Notes: generated by a model from the letters alone, not told the origin. A DNA stretch of 25,711 nt from Branchiostoma floridae (GCF_000003815.2 NC_049984.1:9173195-9198905); one strand, 5' to 3'. Positions 6,968-18,384 are shown, counted from the first letter of the stretch. Numbers and translations are program-made.

Positions 6968-9900
6968 GTAAGCATACCATACCTACTTCAATAAAGGCTA
7001 CAATATGTCTAGGAGTCGCTGTAGTAGTTTGAACGATTTATGAGCTTGTATAGGGTGGAAAAAACGAGTTTTAACATGTCCGGTTTAAGCGTGTTTTTTC
7101 AAGCGTGCTGTGTAAGTTGTAACCGTTGAAAAATGTCAACACATCAGACAAAAGTCCCTTGTGTGGTATTGTAGACGTACTTTTTGTTGCATTATCTTTA
7201 CTTTATCGCGCTGCTTGGATTTGTACCGTTTTCACTTAGTACCATGTAGGAAAAGTATTTTTCAAACGTTTCAAAGAGAATTATGATATGTTATTACTGA
7301 AGAATTTTAACACGGATAAGTTCACATGGTTATTTACTTAATAGATTTTTGATTAGTCCTAAATATTATGTAACGTTATAGGCAAGTATTAGTCTCACAA
7401 CGACTGTGAAGTATTACATTATATAATTGTCTTATTTTCAAACATGAGGCTTTAATTACTTGTTACTACACAAAATTGTGCTCATAGAGTTGTTGACGAA
7501 GTCATGATTTTTTTTTTCAAATTTACCTTTTCATCAACACCAACATTCCAACGTTCTGATGACATGCACCAGCTGTGACATTGGTTATACTATTGTGTGC
7601 TCATGTAGAATTAGAAAATTGTCCTGGATGAAGAGCTTATGTTGCTAGGTTGTTTCCATGGTTACCAAGTCTGTAGTTAGTTCACACCTGTGAATTGTGA
7701 ACCAATTGTGAATGAGGTTGTTTGACAACAATGAAGACAAACAACGCTTCTTTTCTTGCATGTTCCCACTGTTAGCTTAGGTGCAGTGGTACATACAAAT
7801 TACTGGTAGAAGAGCATTAGGTAATAGGTACCTGATTTTTGCACTGTGCAGAAATACTGGGGTGATTTAACCAGTATCAAATCATAGCATGTTTGTGTCG
7901 GGCGAAGTACGGAAATTGCATATTCGTCTTCAAGACTGTTTTTCCGTAGTTTTGGGGGTTTTCTAAATATCTTCTTTGCCCATGAACTACTGCGGCTGCA
8001 TATACCTGATTTTGACAGCATTCAAACAATACTTCTGTGTAAGGTTTTCAGACCTGTAATGCGATCATGAAACAAGCCCATACACTAGAAGCATTCATAA
8101 TTGAAAGGCACCTGTTCCTCTCCCGTCAAAGTGGCATTTAATTATGATTTTTAAGCGAGGCAATTATTTTCAGTTGAGACCATTGTTGTAATCTACTCCC
8201 CCAGGAGGCCCTATTGACAAATTCCATCACGTTACCCATGTAAATCCAGCCTAATGTGACACAGTCTGGTAATTATCACACAGGGAGGTCATTAAAACAC
8301 CCCAACCCAATATTAGACACATAGGTGTGCAAGCCTTCTTCTAATGAAGAGCTGTTTTAAATACCAGGTGAACAGGTGCATAAAAATGTGCATCTGTTGA
8401 GATAACTCCCTTGAGAAGGGTGCATTTGCCCATTTGGGGGAATGTTAAACTTTTTGCATATAATATAGCAAACAGGAATATGTCTATGCTTTGTAAGCTA
8501 GTACTTAGAAGCCTGGAACCCATTTGTTGTAGGTGATAGTATTAAGGCCTCTCCGTAACATAATGCCTAGAATGGCCCCCTTTTTCAGACAAAAGTTGTA
8601 TGTAATAGGTGTATATAACAGACCTACTCTATGACAATGACAAAAACCACCAACACTGACAAAACACTGTCCTTTTTTGTCAGTTTATTGTTACAAAATG
8701 ACTGTAGGTTACAACATAATAAATGAGGGAATTTGCATGTCCGGACGTCCCTAAAACCCATCAGTTGTCAGTATTTCTGTTAATTAGACCTGTCCCGTTG
8801 GAAGTCTTTCATAAAAAATCCATTACCCGAAAAAAATTACCCCCCTTTTCACAAAGCGGTGATCTACTGGGCCTATATAATGCCTTGATGTGAGGGAATT
8901 TCTTCAGTCTTCCTGGGTAAATCACAGAGGCAGGGTGCACCAGTGGAACTGTAGCTTGGGTTAAGTTTGTCAGTTGAGTTAGTGAGAGAGAAAGAGGAGA
9001 ACATGGATGCAGGGTTGAAGACTAACAGCAAGGAGGTGGAAACTCTTGACCCACATAATGTGATAGAAGCTACTGAAGTGGTAAGCGATTACTAATATGT
9101 GATATAACAGATTGAGAATGAAAGCAGTGTTGCTTTTAGTTGGGTCATTGTTTACTGTCCTGGTGTTCATTGCTGTTGTAGCAAGACTGTTTCATGTTTT
9201 TGAGCAAGGCTATTTTGAAAATATGCTAAAACAATAACCCTTACCCCAGCATGTTCAGGTATTGGAAGTACTTGTCTGTTTGTGAAACTGCTCAGGAAGA
9301 CTGCTCTGTAAACATGTATATTATACAATGAGTATTGTGTATGGATAAAGCAGGTTCTGATCTGAAGTAATATTGTGCCCTTTCCCCCCTCTCCCTCCAG
9401 GTCCAGGCACTGCTACAACAGATGCAGGACAAGTTCCAGGCCATGTCGGACCAGATCATCTCGAGGAATATCCTTTTCACTATCAATGTTTGCTATCAGA
9501 ATATTATGCAAAACATAGGTCAGAATGTTACAATGGTTAGGTTGATACGTATCTATAAGTATAACCCTTATGGTAAGCTCTGTTGGAGATGCAAACTATT
9601 GTGTTGTACTGTTTCAATCAATGATGTTCTTTGTAGGTTGTCCAAAAAATGTGCTGTTGTCTATTGTCTTTTATTGGTTTGTCAAAGGTACGTACAGCTG
9701 ATGATTGTGGTGTTGAAAATATTGGAAATGATGTGATACACTGCAGACAATGTTGACCAACAATTTTGTCCTAGGTTGGGAAGATCTGCCTTCTTTGCTG
9801 TATACTAACGTTTGGCATAAGTTGGTAATATATGCAGTGAAAATTATAGACGCTTGGACTAATAATACCTGTTAACCAGACAGTGTCTTATTGTGGCTCT

Positions 9901-10608
9901 CTAAAATTTTATGGTTTAACTGCACCGTAAAAGTACTTTAAAAAAGTGCCAAACACTCTTGAAAAGAAAATCTTCTATGACAACTTAAGAAATTCACGGA
10001 GAAAGCATAACAATTAACATGACAGTACAGGTAATAACATAAGGGCTTCATTTTCAATTTGGTATTGACAGAACATAGACATACCTTATTCATCTACTTC
10101 CTCAATAATGTAGACCTGTGCAAGTAGTGTAGTCACGACTTGGAACATGGCATCAAGACTGGTTCTGAAGTGTTATACATATAAGTGTTATATATATAAC
10201 AGGGCCCTTTCTTGGTAGGTTGTGTCTTCTGTGGTTTCACAGAAAAACAGAAGGAAGTGATGCAAAGGGACATAATGATGACGTTGGAGGAAGTTCCTTC
10301 CTGTGACTTGTTTTGTGTGTGGGCAAATGAATGTCGGTGCAGGGATGACTTGGTTGTTTGTGTGTGCGCGAATGCATGTATGTTTGGATGGATGTTTCTC
10401 CAATTACATGTACCTGTAAGTGTAGCCACTTCATTTTACATACTCTGTTGGTATGCATGTGTCCTGTAATACCTTTACCAGCATTTGTAGACCACATGTA
10501 TTTCCTTAACCACTGTTACTCGATGACATGGGAGGTCGGATAGATGAGCTGGAGAAGAACATCGCAGACCTCATGACACAAGCCGGGGTCGAGGAGGTGG
10601 ACAAGTAG
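6896..10608 (+). CDS. HSBP1: Heat shock factor binding protein 1 (HSBP1), 75 aa from exon 1a
   Basis: Exons 6896-6967, 9401-9467 and 10520-10608 join to 75 codons plus TAG. The protein reads [12 protein letters not shown], then [52 protein letters not shown] and [11 protein letters not shown]. This is nearly collinear with vertebrate HSBP1 (about 76 residues), sharing [23 protein letters not shown] and [17 protein letters not shown]. The whole chain is a heptad-repeat coiled coil. In vertebrates HSBP1 oligomerises, binds the HSF1 trimerisation region and damps the heat shock response; it has also been linked to WASH complex assembly. The first intron is U2-type (GTAAGC...CCTCCAG) and the second is AT-AC U12-type. 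An alternative first exon exists at 9003. Kozak context at 6896 is good (A at -3, G at +4). Confidence 0.96.
8874..8909 (+). promoter_or_regulatory. HSBP1: Promoter 1b of HSBP1: TATA box plus initiator
   Basis: TATATAA at 8874-8880 is followed by TCAGTC at 8904-8909, an initiator-like hexamer whose A (8906) sits 32 bp downstream of the first T of the TATA box, close to the normal spacing. The predicted 5' UTR is about 97 nt to the ATG at 9003 and contains an in-frame TAG at 8952-8954. I saw no perfect three-box heat shock element nearby. The site is predicted from sequence only. Confidence 0.6.
9003..9080 (+). CDS. HSBP1: HSBP1 alternative first exon 1b
   Basis: The ATG has strong context (AACATGG). 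It opens 26 codons, [19 protein letters not shown] then VIEATEV, and ends at the donor GTAAGC (9081) in phase 0, the same phase as exon 1a. Spliced to 9401 this gives a 77-residue protein with the intact coiled coil. [12 protein letters not shown] parallels [12 protein letters not shown] of exon 1a: DP, then N, then I or V, and a T two residues before the junction. This suggests an old exon duplication. A TATA promoter lies upstream and an in-frame stop closes the 5' side. Expression is not shown by sequence alone. Confidence 0.75.
9401..9467 (+). CDS. HSBP1: HSBP1 exon 2
   Basis: The acceptor is pyrimidine-rich CTCCCTCCAG (9391-9400). The exon encodes [20 protein letters not shown] then SR and the first base of the Ile codon. 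There is no GT donor here; the exon stops at the U12-type donor ATATCCTTTT. Reading straight on leaves the family similarity after SR. Confidence 0.95.
9468..10519 (+). other. HSBP1: AT-AC U12-type (minor spliceosome) intron of HSBP1
   Basis: The 1052-nt intron begins ATATCCTTTT (9468-9477), an exact match to the U12 5' splice site. It holds TTCCTTAAC at 10502-10510, an exact match to the U12 branch-site consensus. It ends AC at 10518-10519, about 10 nt past the branch adenosine. The usual polypyrimidine tract is absent. Splicing restores an Ile codon and continues as [18 protein letters not shown]. No GT-AG alternative gives a sensible join. The intron also holds a 14-bp palindrome GTTATATATATAAC near 10187-10200. 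Confidence 0.95.
10520..10608 (+). CDS. HSBP1: HSBP1 exon 3 (C-terminal, with stop)
   Basis: The exon completes Ile47 and encodes [20 protein letters not shown] then AGVEEVDK and TAG. It ends shorter than the vertebrate protein, which carries a small extra tail after EEL. No AATAAA occurs between the stop and the transposon at 10852, so the transcript end must lie further on or use a variant signal. Confidence 0.95.
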
Positions 10609-10851
10609 TCATCTGTCGTCATGCACTCCACCATCTTGGCAGGAACAGCCTCACAGTCACCTGTGCACATGTAGTGGTGTTACATCGACTCTGCACCTTT
10701 TTTGTAGTATACCGGTAGTTGATAAGAATTGTTTTTGTTTGACAACATGTACTACCAATCTACCAGTATCTCCATTCTGTGTGGTTACTTGTTAGCTGTT
10801 TTTTGTGTATGCAGCAAAGTATACTGCAGTTCAGTAGAAATGTGTGTTTTA
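10609..10851 (+). other. HSBP1: HSBP1 3' UTR, proximal part
   Basis: This noncoding sequence lies between the stop codon and the transposon. No polyadenylation hexamer AATAAA is seen. It probably continues on the other side of the element at 12391, where joining 10848 to 12391 across one TTA gives the unoccupied site. Confidence 0.5.
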
Positions 10852-11146
10852 GGGACCGTACGGCGTTTAGTGAGGGGGGAGGGCCGGTCGCCAGAGGGTC
10901 GGGTCAAAAAATTTTTGCATGGCCCTCCCCCCAGGTAAATTTTTTTTTGCTAGGCCCTCCCCCCAAGACAAAATATTTTTGCTTGGCCCTCCCCCCTCCT
11001 ATCAACTTTGAAAAAAAATATTCAAGACGCCAATAAAACACTGCGCTCCCGCATTCGGAAATGTCCTTTGCGTCATACTTTTTCATGATTTTCATCGAGA
11101 AGCAGATCTCTCACCCCTAGTAAAAAAAGGAAAACAGAATGGCTCA

Positions 11147-11215
11147 AAATATCTGCTTAATAGAGGGATAAATATCTGCTTCATAGAGGCATAAATATTT
11201 GCTTTATAGAAGCTA
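11147..11215. repeat. Three 23-bp tandem units
   Basis: AAATATCTGCTTAATAGAGG and two variants start at 11147, 11170 and 11193. All lie inside the Harbinger-like element. Confidence 0.85.
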
Positions 11216-11270
11216 TTTCATTGTTTTGATATTAAAACAACACTTAAAAAGCATTTGTACCTGGATTTCT

Positions 11271-11350
11271 AGTAGATTTGCGCCACGAAGCGGCGCGCGC
11301 CCCGCAAGCGAGTAGATTTGCGCCACGAAGCGGCGCGCGCCCCGCAAGCG
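11271..11350. repeat. Exact 40-bp tandem duplication, GC-rich
   Basis: The unit starts AGTAGATTTGCGCCACGAAG and occurs identically at 11271-11310 and 11311-11350. It is followed by three GGAAAC hexamers. Each unit contains GCGCC..GGCGCGCGCC, which can fold. Perfect identity implies a recent event. Confidence 0.95.
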
Positions 11351-12390
11351 GAAACGGAAACGGAAACTATTTTTAATTTACATATATTTTGGACTTTTTC
11401 TTGGTTCTGTGGTGGTAATAACTTACGGTAAATCGGGGGGAAAAATGAAAACCAAAACGACAGCACGATTCGACTTCCAAAACTGTAGTGGGGAGGGGGG
11501 CGCCGACGCGTGACGCTGATTTTCCCACGGCGGGGTATTAAAGACCGGTCGCCGGCGGGCGTGAGACCGCAGACTTGCAGGAGATCTTTTAGAAATGCCA
11601 CGCTTTTTTTGCCACGATTTCCTGCATTGCTTTTTTATGGGAAAATTTGCTGGTTAGATGACATTTCTCTGAAAAAAAAATACGAGGGTTTCAAGTTTTT
11701 GAGAACGACGTTCCGAACACCATGTTCGGCGCCAAAGGCACGAAGAATCGCAAGGTATGTCCGGGAGAATTTTGAAATCTTGACCCTCTTAAAAGCTATT
11801 TCCTTCAGTTTGAGGAGATATTTTGCTGACAAACAAAGCTAACTTTAAAAGCATTTCAATTTAGAAATACAAAATTAAGTCGTCCCCAAACACATTATCA
11901 CGATGTCGGTCACCAAAGGCGCGAGGCCGGTCACGTCAAAAGGGATCCAGGGAAATTTGCAAATATTTACCCTCGAGTTCTGAAACGCCATTTCTTACAT
12001 TTTGAGGGCAATAAGACACGGGTAAATTTTGCTGGCAGACTAATACAGAGTTTAATAACATTTCTGTACGTGAAGAAGGTTTTCGAGGGCGTCATGCATA
12101 AGCCCCGCCCCCTCCCTTTCGCATTTTCACTGTGTCCCGAGCGCCAACCTCGGGCGATCCCTTGCAGAGGTCCAGAAAAATTTTGAAATCTTGACCCTCT
12201 GAAACGCCGTTTCTTGGATTTTAAGGGACATATTTTGCTGGCAGACCAAGCTATTTTTTTTTTTTTGCTTGGCCCTCCCCCCAAGTAAAAAAAAATTTGC
12301 TAGGCCCTCCCCCTGGCAAAATATTTTTTTGCTTGGCCCTCCCCCCCCTGGCGACCGGCCCTCCCCCCTCGCTAAATGCCGTACGGTCCC

Positions 12391-13480
12391 TTAAGGACAT
12401 TGTGCTAGTCACCTGACACATAGCTTTTTTTAATGTGTGAATTTGTGGAACACTAATGGTACAAAAGCAATGGTTTGTCAATCCAGCAGACCCGATAGGA
12501 TGTAATCATTTTGCAATTAGAGAGAAATTGCCCAAAGATTGACCAGTCTCTGTGGCAGTTAAATTTACAAGGTGTGATGATTGTTAAATCAATATAATCA
12601 GTAATCTGAATTAGGGGACCTATCTACCCATGTACTCCATGGGTGTGAGGAGGAGTCTGTGTGTAAATTCTAGCCGCAAAATGTCCCCTAGAAAATGATG
12701 CCCTGTAACTTTCAAAACAGCAAATGTTGCAACAAGCAGATGCCAAAATCACTTTTCGGACAACTTATGCACCAGTTTTTCCCTTCTTTGGCACAGTGTT
12801 TTTGCCTTCTTGGGTCTTACAAAGAGCTGATTGTGAGTTCAGCTAAGATTTTATAGCTGACAGTATTGTCCAAGGGCCAGAAGTAATTGTGTCAAAGGGA
12901 AAAACACCTGTACCAATTAGGAGAGACAGTAGGAATACTCTACCCTGGAAATGTATGAATATCTTAAGTAAGGCAACAATGTCCTTTCATCAGGAATACT
13001 GTAATTCAGTGCCTTCACCAACTGTTTCAGGTGCAGTCTAGTTGCTCTGTTGTTACCATCTTTCAAAAGGTACTGTAAGTGTTGATAGATTGTCCCACAT
13101 GTCCAAGAAGCAGTACAAAGGAACCAGTTAAGTCGTGAGCCAGTTTATGTACTAACGCTAGGCTCTGTTGATGATGATCTTCCTGAATAGAGATGTTAGC
13201 ATAAAACTTGATAAGCATGGGTCAAGTTACTCAAGTAACTTAGTGTCTGACAGAGTTCCCAACATTTAATAAGTACCCATTAGAACAAGAATAAGTACCC
13301 ATTAGTCCAAACTTTTTGATACACAATTGTCACAGTTTCTGGGAATTAACAATGGCAAATGCATTGAGGAATTTTGTTTGATCCTGTGTTACTTGTTTAT
13401 GTTGTTGACTGTGTGAACAGGAGCATAAAGTCTGTAACAATTGGAGTTGTACAAAATCATGTGTGGGTGGAATAAATGGG
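12391..13480 (+). other. HSBP1: Possible distal 3' UTR of HSBP1, ending at AATAAA 13471
   Basis: This is AT-rich sequence without coding signal. The first AATAAA after the stop codon outside the transposon is at 13471-13476. If it is used, the ancestral 3' UTR would be about 1.3 kb. There is no direct evidence for the transcript end. Confidence 0.35.
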
Positions 13481-15765
13481 TCTAACAAATCACTATGAAG
13501 ATTGTTGATGCAGTCTCTTGAGTTACATCACTTACTCAGAAATGTAACATTTCCTTTACCGGAAAATATAAATTTTTCCATATCAGGAACATTGCTGTAG
13601 ACCACACTTGCATTGGTTATCAACAAGACAAGAATACTGTGCAATTAAGTAATGTTTAAGTTACAATGTCATCATCATTTGCCATTCATATTTTGCAAAG
13701 TCGGTTTATTCTGATATTTCCATGATTTAACACATATCTTCAGCTTCATAAACATATAGCCCTAGAAAAGCCATACTGCAATTATACCTAACGGAAAAAG
13801 CTCCGTCTTATTGAAAGTCGACCAATCAGTGTAGGCCAATGTTTGATCTGCAAGAACACAATGCATAGTATTACATCCCTATCTACCCACCACACCAGAC
13901 ACTAACTTGGATGTTGGCAGCCCATGATAAGTCCGACCTGATTGGTTGATTTTCATTTAACAAGCGTCATTGCGAAGCTTCCGTTGTTGCATTCCTTTTC
14001 AGTTCTGCTAGGGGACGCCCTTGTCCCGTAGTGAAGTTTAATAACGCTAACGCCTACAGTAAATCGCGGCCATTGATCTGCTCCTGACTTTGGATTGGCG
14101 GGATAGAGGAAACACACATTAAAAAGGTGCAATACCGTTTGTGTCTTCCCAATAACAGAAAAGTTGACAGCACATAAAATCATCTTCTTCCGCATATCTC
14201 CGCTTATCCATTTCCCTTCCAACTCACATTGCCTGACCAATCCTCCAAAGGAAAAGATCCTTCTGTTTTTCTATATACGCGTACGTAATCTAGCTGAGGG
14301 CCCATCCATATCTAATTTGTTCGACAGTTACGTTCGTCTCTTATTTCATCCTCTTAACAGCAGGGTTATTTCGCCCCAGGTTATCCTCGTTCGCTTCTCC
14401 ATTTACTGGTAACCCAACATCTCACACATACAGCGGACCTACCTGTGCATAATTACAATCTGTTTATTGCTGTTGTTGGAAAACAACTCTATAACGTTAC
14501 ATTTTGCTTCTCATTCAGGTTAACCATTTAAGGCTTGAAAATCACAGGCAACATTTCCCCTGGATAGTTCTGGCGTCTGTTTAGCGTTTTATCTCTGCCT
14601 CATGAACTCGAACTGATGTCCCAGCTGCGTAGTATATGTACGTAATACAATACTGTTTGTTGCATTCGTCTATTATACCACATATCTCTCACTTATCCAC
14701 CCATTTTCATTCCAAGTCACATGACCTTTACTGATCAATTGATTAAATCCTCCTTCTGTGTGTGATTAATTAGCGTCATTTTCGGCACCAGAGATTCATT
14801 CCATTTTGACACTTCCATCCAGACGTCACGACGAAGGGAATAGAATGTGCGAGTCACATGTCAGCTGAGATGTTATCACAAAAGAAGATTATACTATTTC
14901 CATAGAGTCAGGAGCAGACGTGAAGACAGCCAGAATCTATGATAGCCTCGGAAGTGACAAAAAAACTGACACTAGCCGCTGTGATATCAACCTTCCCTTT
15001 CTGTACTATCTACAGCAGATCGTGACTTTTCCATGTCGGATGTTGGCGGGAGGAAATGCCCTGGTCGGGAGGAAATACTGACTGACGGTAGGCTTTTATG
15101 TTGTTGCAGAGTCGTTATAGATGTAAGGAGTCGTAATAAATTTCCATGTTGCGTTATTCCATGTTATGTTACATACATCAAACCTTTTAAATTAGATTAG
15201 ATTAGACACGTTGTTCTATGTTTATTAGTGCACGTTATGAATATGCCTTCGAGCATGAATTTGCATTATCATATAAATCATGTCAATGGCAACATATTAC
15301 GTATAGCAGATATGTATATTAGATTGTAACGTTGGATGGATTCTATAGGTATAATTAAGCTGATGTGGAGTTGTTATGGATATAATGACGTGTTGTACTC
15401 CTATATGTCCTTATTTGATCACACGTGCCATCAGCGCGAGCACAGTGAAGTGTTGCTAAATGTGGGTGGACTATTCACTATCCCATTATTCACCATCAGA
15501 TGAGAATGGCCAAAGAAAATGGAGAATTTAGAATGGTGCGATAAACATCTCCATGAAGAAGCACCCGTCATTGTTGGTATTGTATACTTACGGAATTGCT
15601 ACGTGCCACGAATTTAAAAGTAATCAATGTTACATTCAATTCTGCCATGGGCTGCCAGGTGGCAACTGTTGTACAGTAACTTAGAATTGGAAACAAAACA
15701 TTTTTATATACGTAACTGCTTTCCACACACTGCCGATGTCACGAGACTGTCTTTCCAGAAAGGAA

Positions 15766-15780
15766 GGGGGGGGGGGGGGG
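15766..15780 (+). repeat. G15 homopolymer
   Basis: Fifteen consecutive G follow AGGAA. Its length is likely polymorphic and it is prone to sequencing error. Confidence 0.95.
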
Positions 15781-16879
15781 ATCAAATTAAAACAAACCAT
15801 TCCGACCATAGAAGTATAAAACACATGAAACATTTCTGGCAGTCAGCCATATTATTTGTTTACACGACGGGTATACACCTATGGGACTGCAGATTCTCGA
15901 TGGTTTGCGTTCAAGTGGCTGTTAACATGTTGGATATGTTTGTATCTGGTGTTGGTTAGAAACGATCTATTTGAATTCTAAAAGAACCCATGCTTTCATA
16001 CTTTTTCATCAATTCATATCCATCCTCAACTCATCGGCGTCGCCGTCTTCTCAACTGAATTTGTGTTACCTTTGACTTTAGAATGGGAATATAATGCAAA
16101 TACATGTAGTTTAAAATATGCCTGAAAATACAACAAAAGCGTAGAAAAATTAGTTTTCTATCGATGAAAAAAACTCTGTCAGATCGCTGGGTCCCTGTGA
16201 CGCTTGGAAAGCTCACTGGGAATTTTGACGGAAATTACGACAATATGATGGTATATAGAACATGTGCTCTTTCAACTGAGATAGCAAACTTAATTTTACA
16301 TCGAGTTGAAATGCGTGAGGCGTAGGCTGGTATCCACACTGTTCCGTTGAGGGCGATCAGAGGAGCGAACAGAAAAGGGCGGGCCCCTGTCCAGGAAGGT
16401 AATCTGATTTCCCAATCTCCAGTGTCTATCCAAACCCAAGTGACTACTGGCTCCTTTTCAGTGCCGCCCTTGCACCACTCCGGTTGCTGCTGCCAATTAA
16501 AATACACTTCAGTCTCGTTACGCCTCGTGCGCGCCTGATATTCCTACCATCAGCCAGAGTAGAAAGGAATAATCTAGATTGAAGCCTCGACGTCGCTTAA
16601 CAGCGGTATGGATCTGGGTCAGGCCGAGCATACGCACTCATTCTGTCCCTCTTCAAAGGTCAACCCGCCTCTGGTCATCTGTTCTCTTCATTTGTCCGGT
16701 ACCAGCCACCGATATCTATCTAAGACTGGCGATTCTTCAATTCACTTAATAAGGCCTGCTGTGAAAAAGACTATTCTTGTCGCAGACGCGTGCTCGGTTC
16801 CATCATGGGGTAATTAAAGGTGAAAGTGTTTTTCCACGTCTGTTTGTCGTCAGTTTTATTCATTAGCTTGCTCTTTCAC

Positions 16880-16887
16880 TGACGTCA
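16880..16887. promoter_or_regulatory. Perfect CRE (TGACGTCA)
   Basis: This is an exact palindromic CREB/ATF consensus in the gene-free right half, the first of four. Confidence 0.5.
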
Positions 16888-17066
16888 CTTTTTGTTTCTA
16901 AGAGATTTGATGGTTGAAATTGCTCGATTGCCTCGACAGTCGGTACATACAGGCAGGTATTTATTAGGTTATTCCCGGGCCATTACCCAAATTGTGAGAC
17001 TAATAATCAATTAGTCGTGCTTGGATGATGGGCCTTGGGGCAAGATGAAATCGTGAATGAGTCCCA

Positions 17067-17074
17067 TGACGTCA
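17067..17074. promoter_or_regulatory. Perfect CRE (TGACGTCA)
   Basis: This exact CREB/ATF consensus lies 187 bp from the previous one. Confidence 0.5.
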
Positions 17075-18384
17075 ATAGCTAGGTGATGGGTCAGTCAGGA
17101 ATCCTGGCGCATTTTTCTTACGTCCAACTGTAATTTTGTTGTCTCCATGACGACGGTGTCAATAACCCCATCGGAGGATGAGGCAGTAACTAAAGCGCTC
17201 TGCGTTTGCATACTTAAGACAGACTGATGTGATTATTTTTTTGTTTCTAGACACGAAGGGAGCTTTCTGGATTCTAAGCTGATGAGAAGATGAAGAACTG
17301 CGCAGGGGCGAATCGTTTCATCTGCTGTTAGGATGTGGAGACGGTCGCTGACAGTTACCATTCGCAAACATTTTGTAGTTTTGTCTGATTAAAGGTTTAT
17401 GTGGAAACATTTGTGACTATTTATACAAGAATACGGCATTAAGTAGGAGTCATTGCTACTGTCTGTGCCAGCAGTTGTCAAACTGATGACAAACACCCAC
17501 CAACCCCACCCCAGCCCGCAACGTCTAGTGGTTCGCCCATCAAGTCCCTGAATTGTAGCTCGGCGATAAAACGATTCTGCGTTAATTCCCGTCCTTGTAA
17601 CGCCGGGAACCTGGTTACATCTGAGATTCCCCGCACGATCTCCAGGCGACCGTGTGTAAACTTCAGGTAAGTGAAGGGAGCCTGTTGCGATCAGGGGTAA
17701 AGAGTAATTTCATGGCCCATCGCCAATATGGACCAGGTTTCCGTTAGGTCAAGTGCAGAGGCACAGCCAGCTCCTGCGGGCACGTGTCCCCTTCAACTGG
17801 GCTCGTATCAAAAACCCATTAGGGGGTAATGAGTGGACAAATCTCCCTTCTAGTGGAATCAATATAGGCAATTTATCTGAGGAATATGATTAGATGTATG
17901 TGCCATCTTTCACCCGGGTTCCCAGTCGTCTTGTCAAAGCGAAACTGCCGCGGGACTTGGGTAGCAGATATCTGATGGGTGTGCGATAGGCGTAACCGTC
18001 ACTCGGTCTTCGCAGCGATTGACGAGGCCACTTGTTCCAGGTAAAAGGTGACAGTATGTTATTACGCGTTCGTCTTGACAGGTGTGAATGTGTCTTGTGA
18101 ATGTGTAGCTGTTTGCGCCATGTCATGTGTAGCGTCGATCTTGATACATCGTTATAGAGGTGAAAAGAGCGACATTTCACATTTTTCCCTCTTAAGCTTC
18201 TTACATCTTATCATTTCGTACAGCTAGACATGCCGGGTTTCAGGTAGAATATAAACTATTACAGGAGCCAGTTGTAAAATTGAAGCACATCATTCATAGC
18301 ATGCGTGTTTGTCATAGACAGTGTCTCTTATTGTGAAGGATAAACAAAAACAAATGATAGCAACGGATCAAATGGATTAAAAAT

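Larger units (their letters stand above)
10852..12390. mobile_element. Non-autonomous PIF/Harbinger-like DNA transposon, 1539 bp
   Basis: The left end GGGACCGTACGGC... (10852-10898) and the right end (12344-12390, inverted) match at about 44 of 47 bases. They are flanked by TTA (10849-10851) and TTA (12391-12393), the 3-bp TWA target typical of PIF/Harbinger. No transposase is encoded. Near both ends lie several copies of a unit like TTTTTGCTTGGCCCTCCCCCC. These run in the same direction at both ends, not inverted. The interior holds three diverged repeats of about 210 bp, near 11760, 11960 and 12180, sharing ATCTTGACCCTCT, a TTTTGCTGGCAGAC-like block and GAAACGCC. It also holds three 23-bp units at 11147-11215 and an exact 40-bp duplication. 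AATAAA at about 11032 lies inside the element. Confidence 0.8.

Noticed and set aside
9422-9736. 104-codon plus-strand frame
   Set aside because: It is HSBP1 exon 2 read through the U12 donor; family similarity ends at the splice site.
10904-12481. Several 60-110 codon frames in and around the Harbinger-like element
   Set aside because: They are made of GC-rich repeats (GGGPSKKK-type strings) and none resembles a transposase or the Harbinger Myb-like protein.
13953-14240. 95-codon minus-strand frame with a basic C-terminal half
   Set aside because: No family recognised and no supporting exon signals. It could be an old repeat fragment, but this cannot be shown without a search.
15033-15087. 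Possible first coding exon MSDVGGRKCPGREEILTD ending at GTAGGC
   Set aside because: A short frame plus a donor-like hexamer occurs often by chance. The start context is weak and there is no partner exon.
16235-16507. 90-codon minus-strand frame with a GTVWIPAY...CKIKF segment, faintly like a Cys-loop receptor ligand-binding domain
   Set aside because: The FPFD and flanking conserved blocks are missing, no exon boundaries are convincing, and the opposite strand is open too. Too weak to call; a protein search of this frame would settle it.
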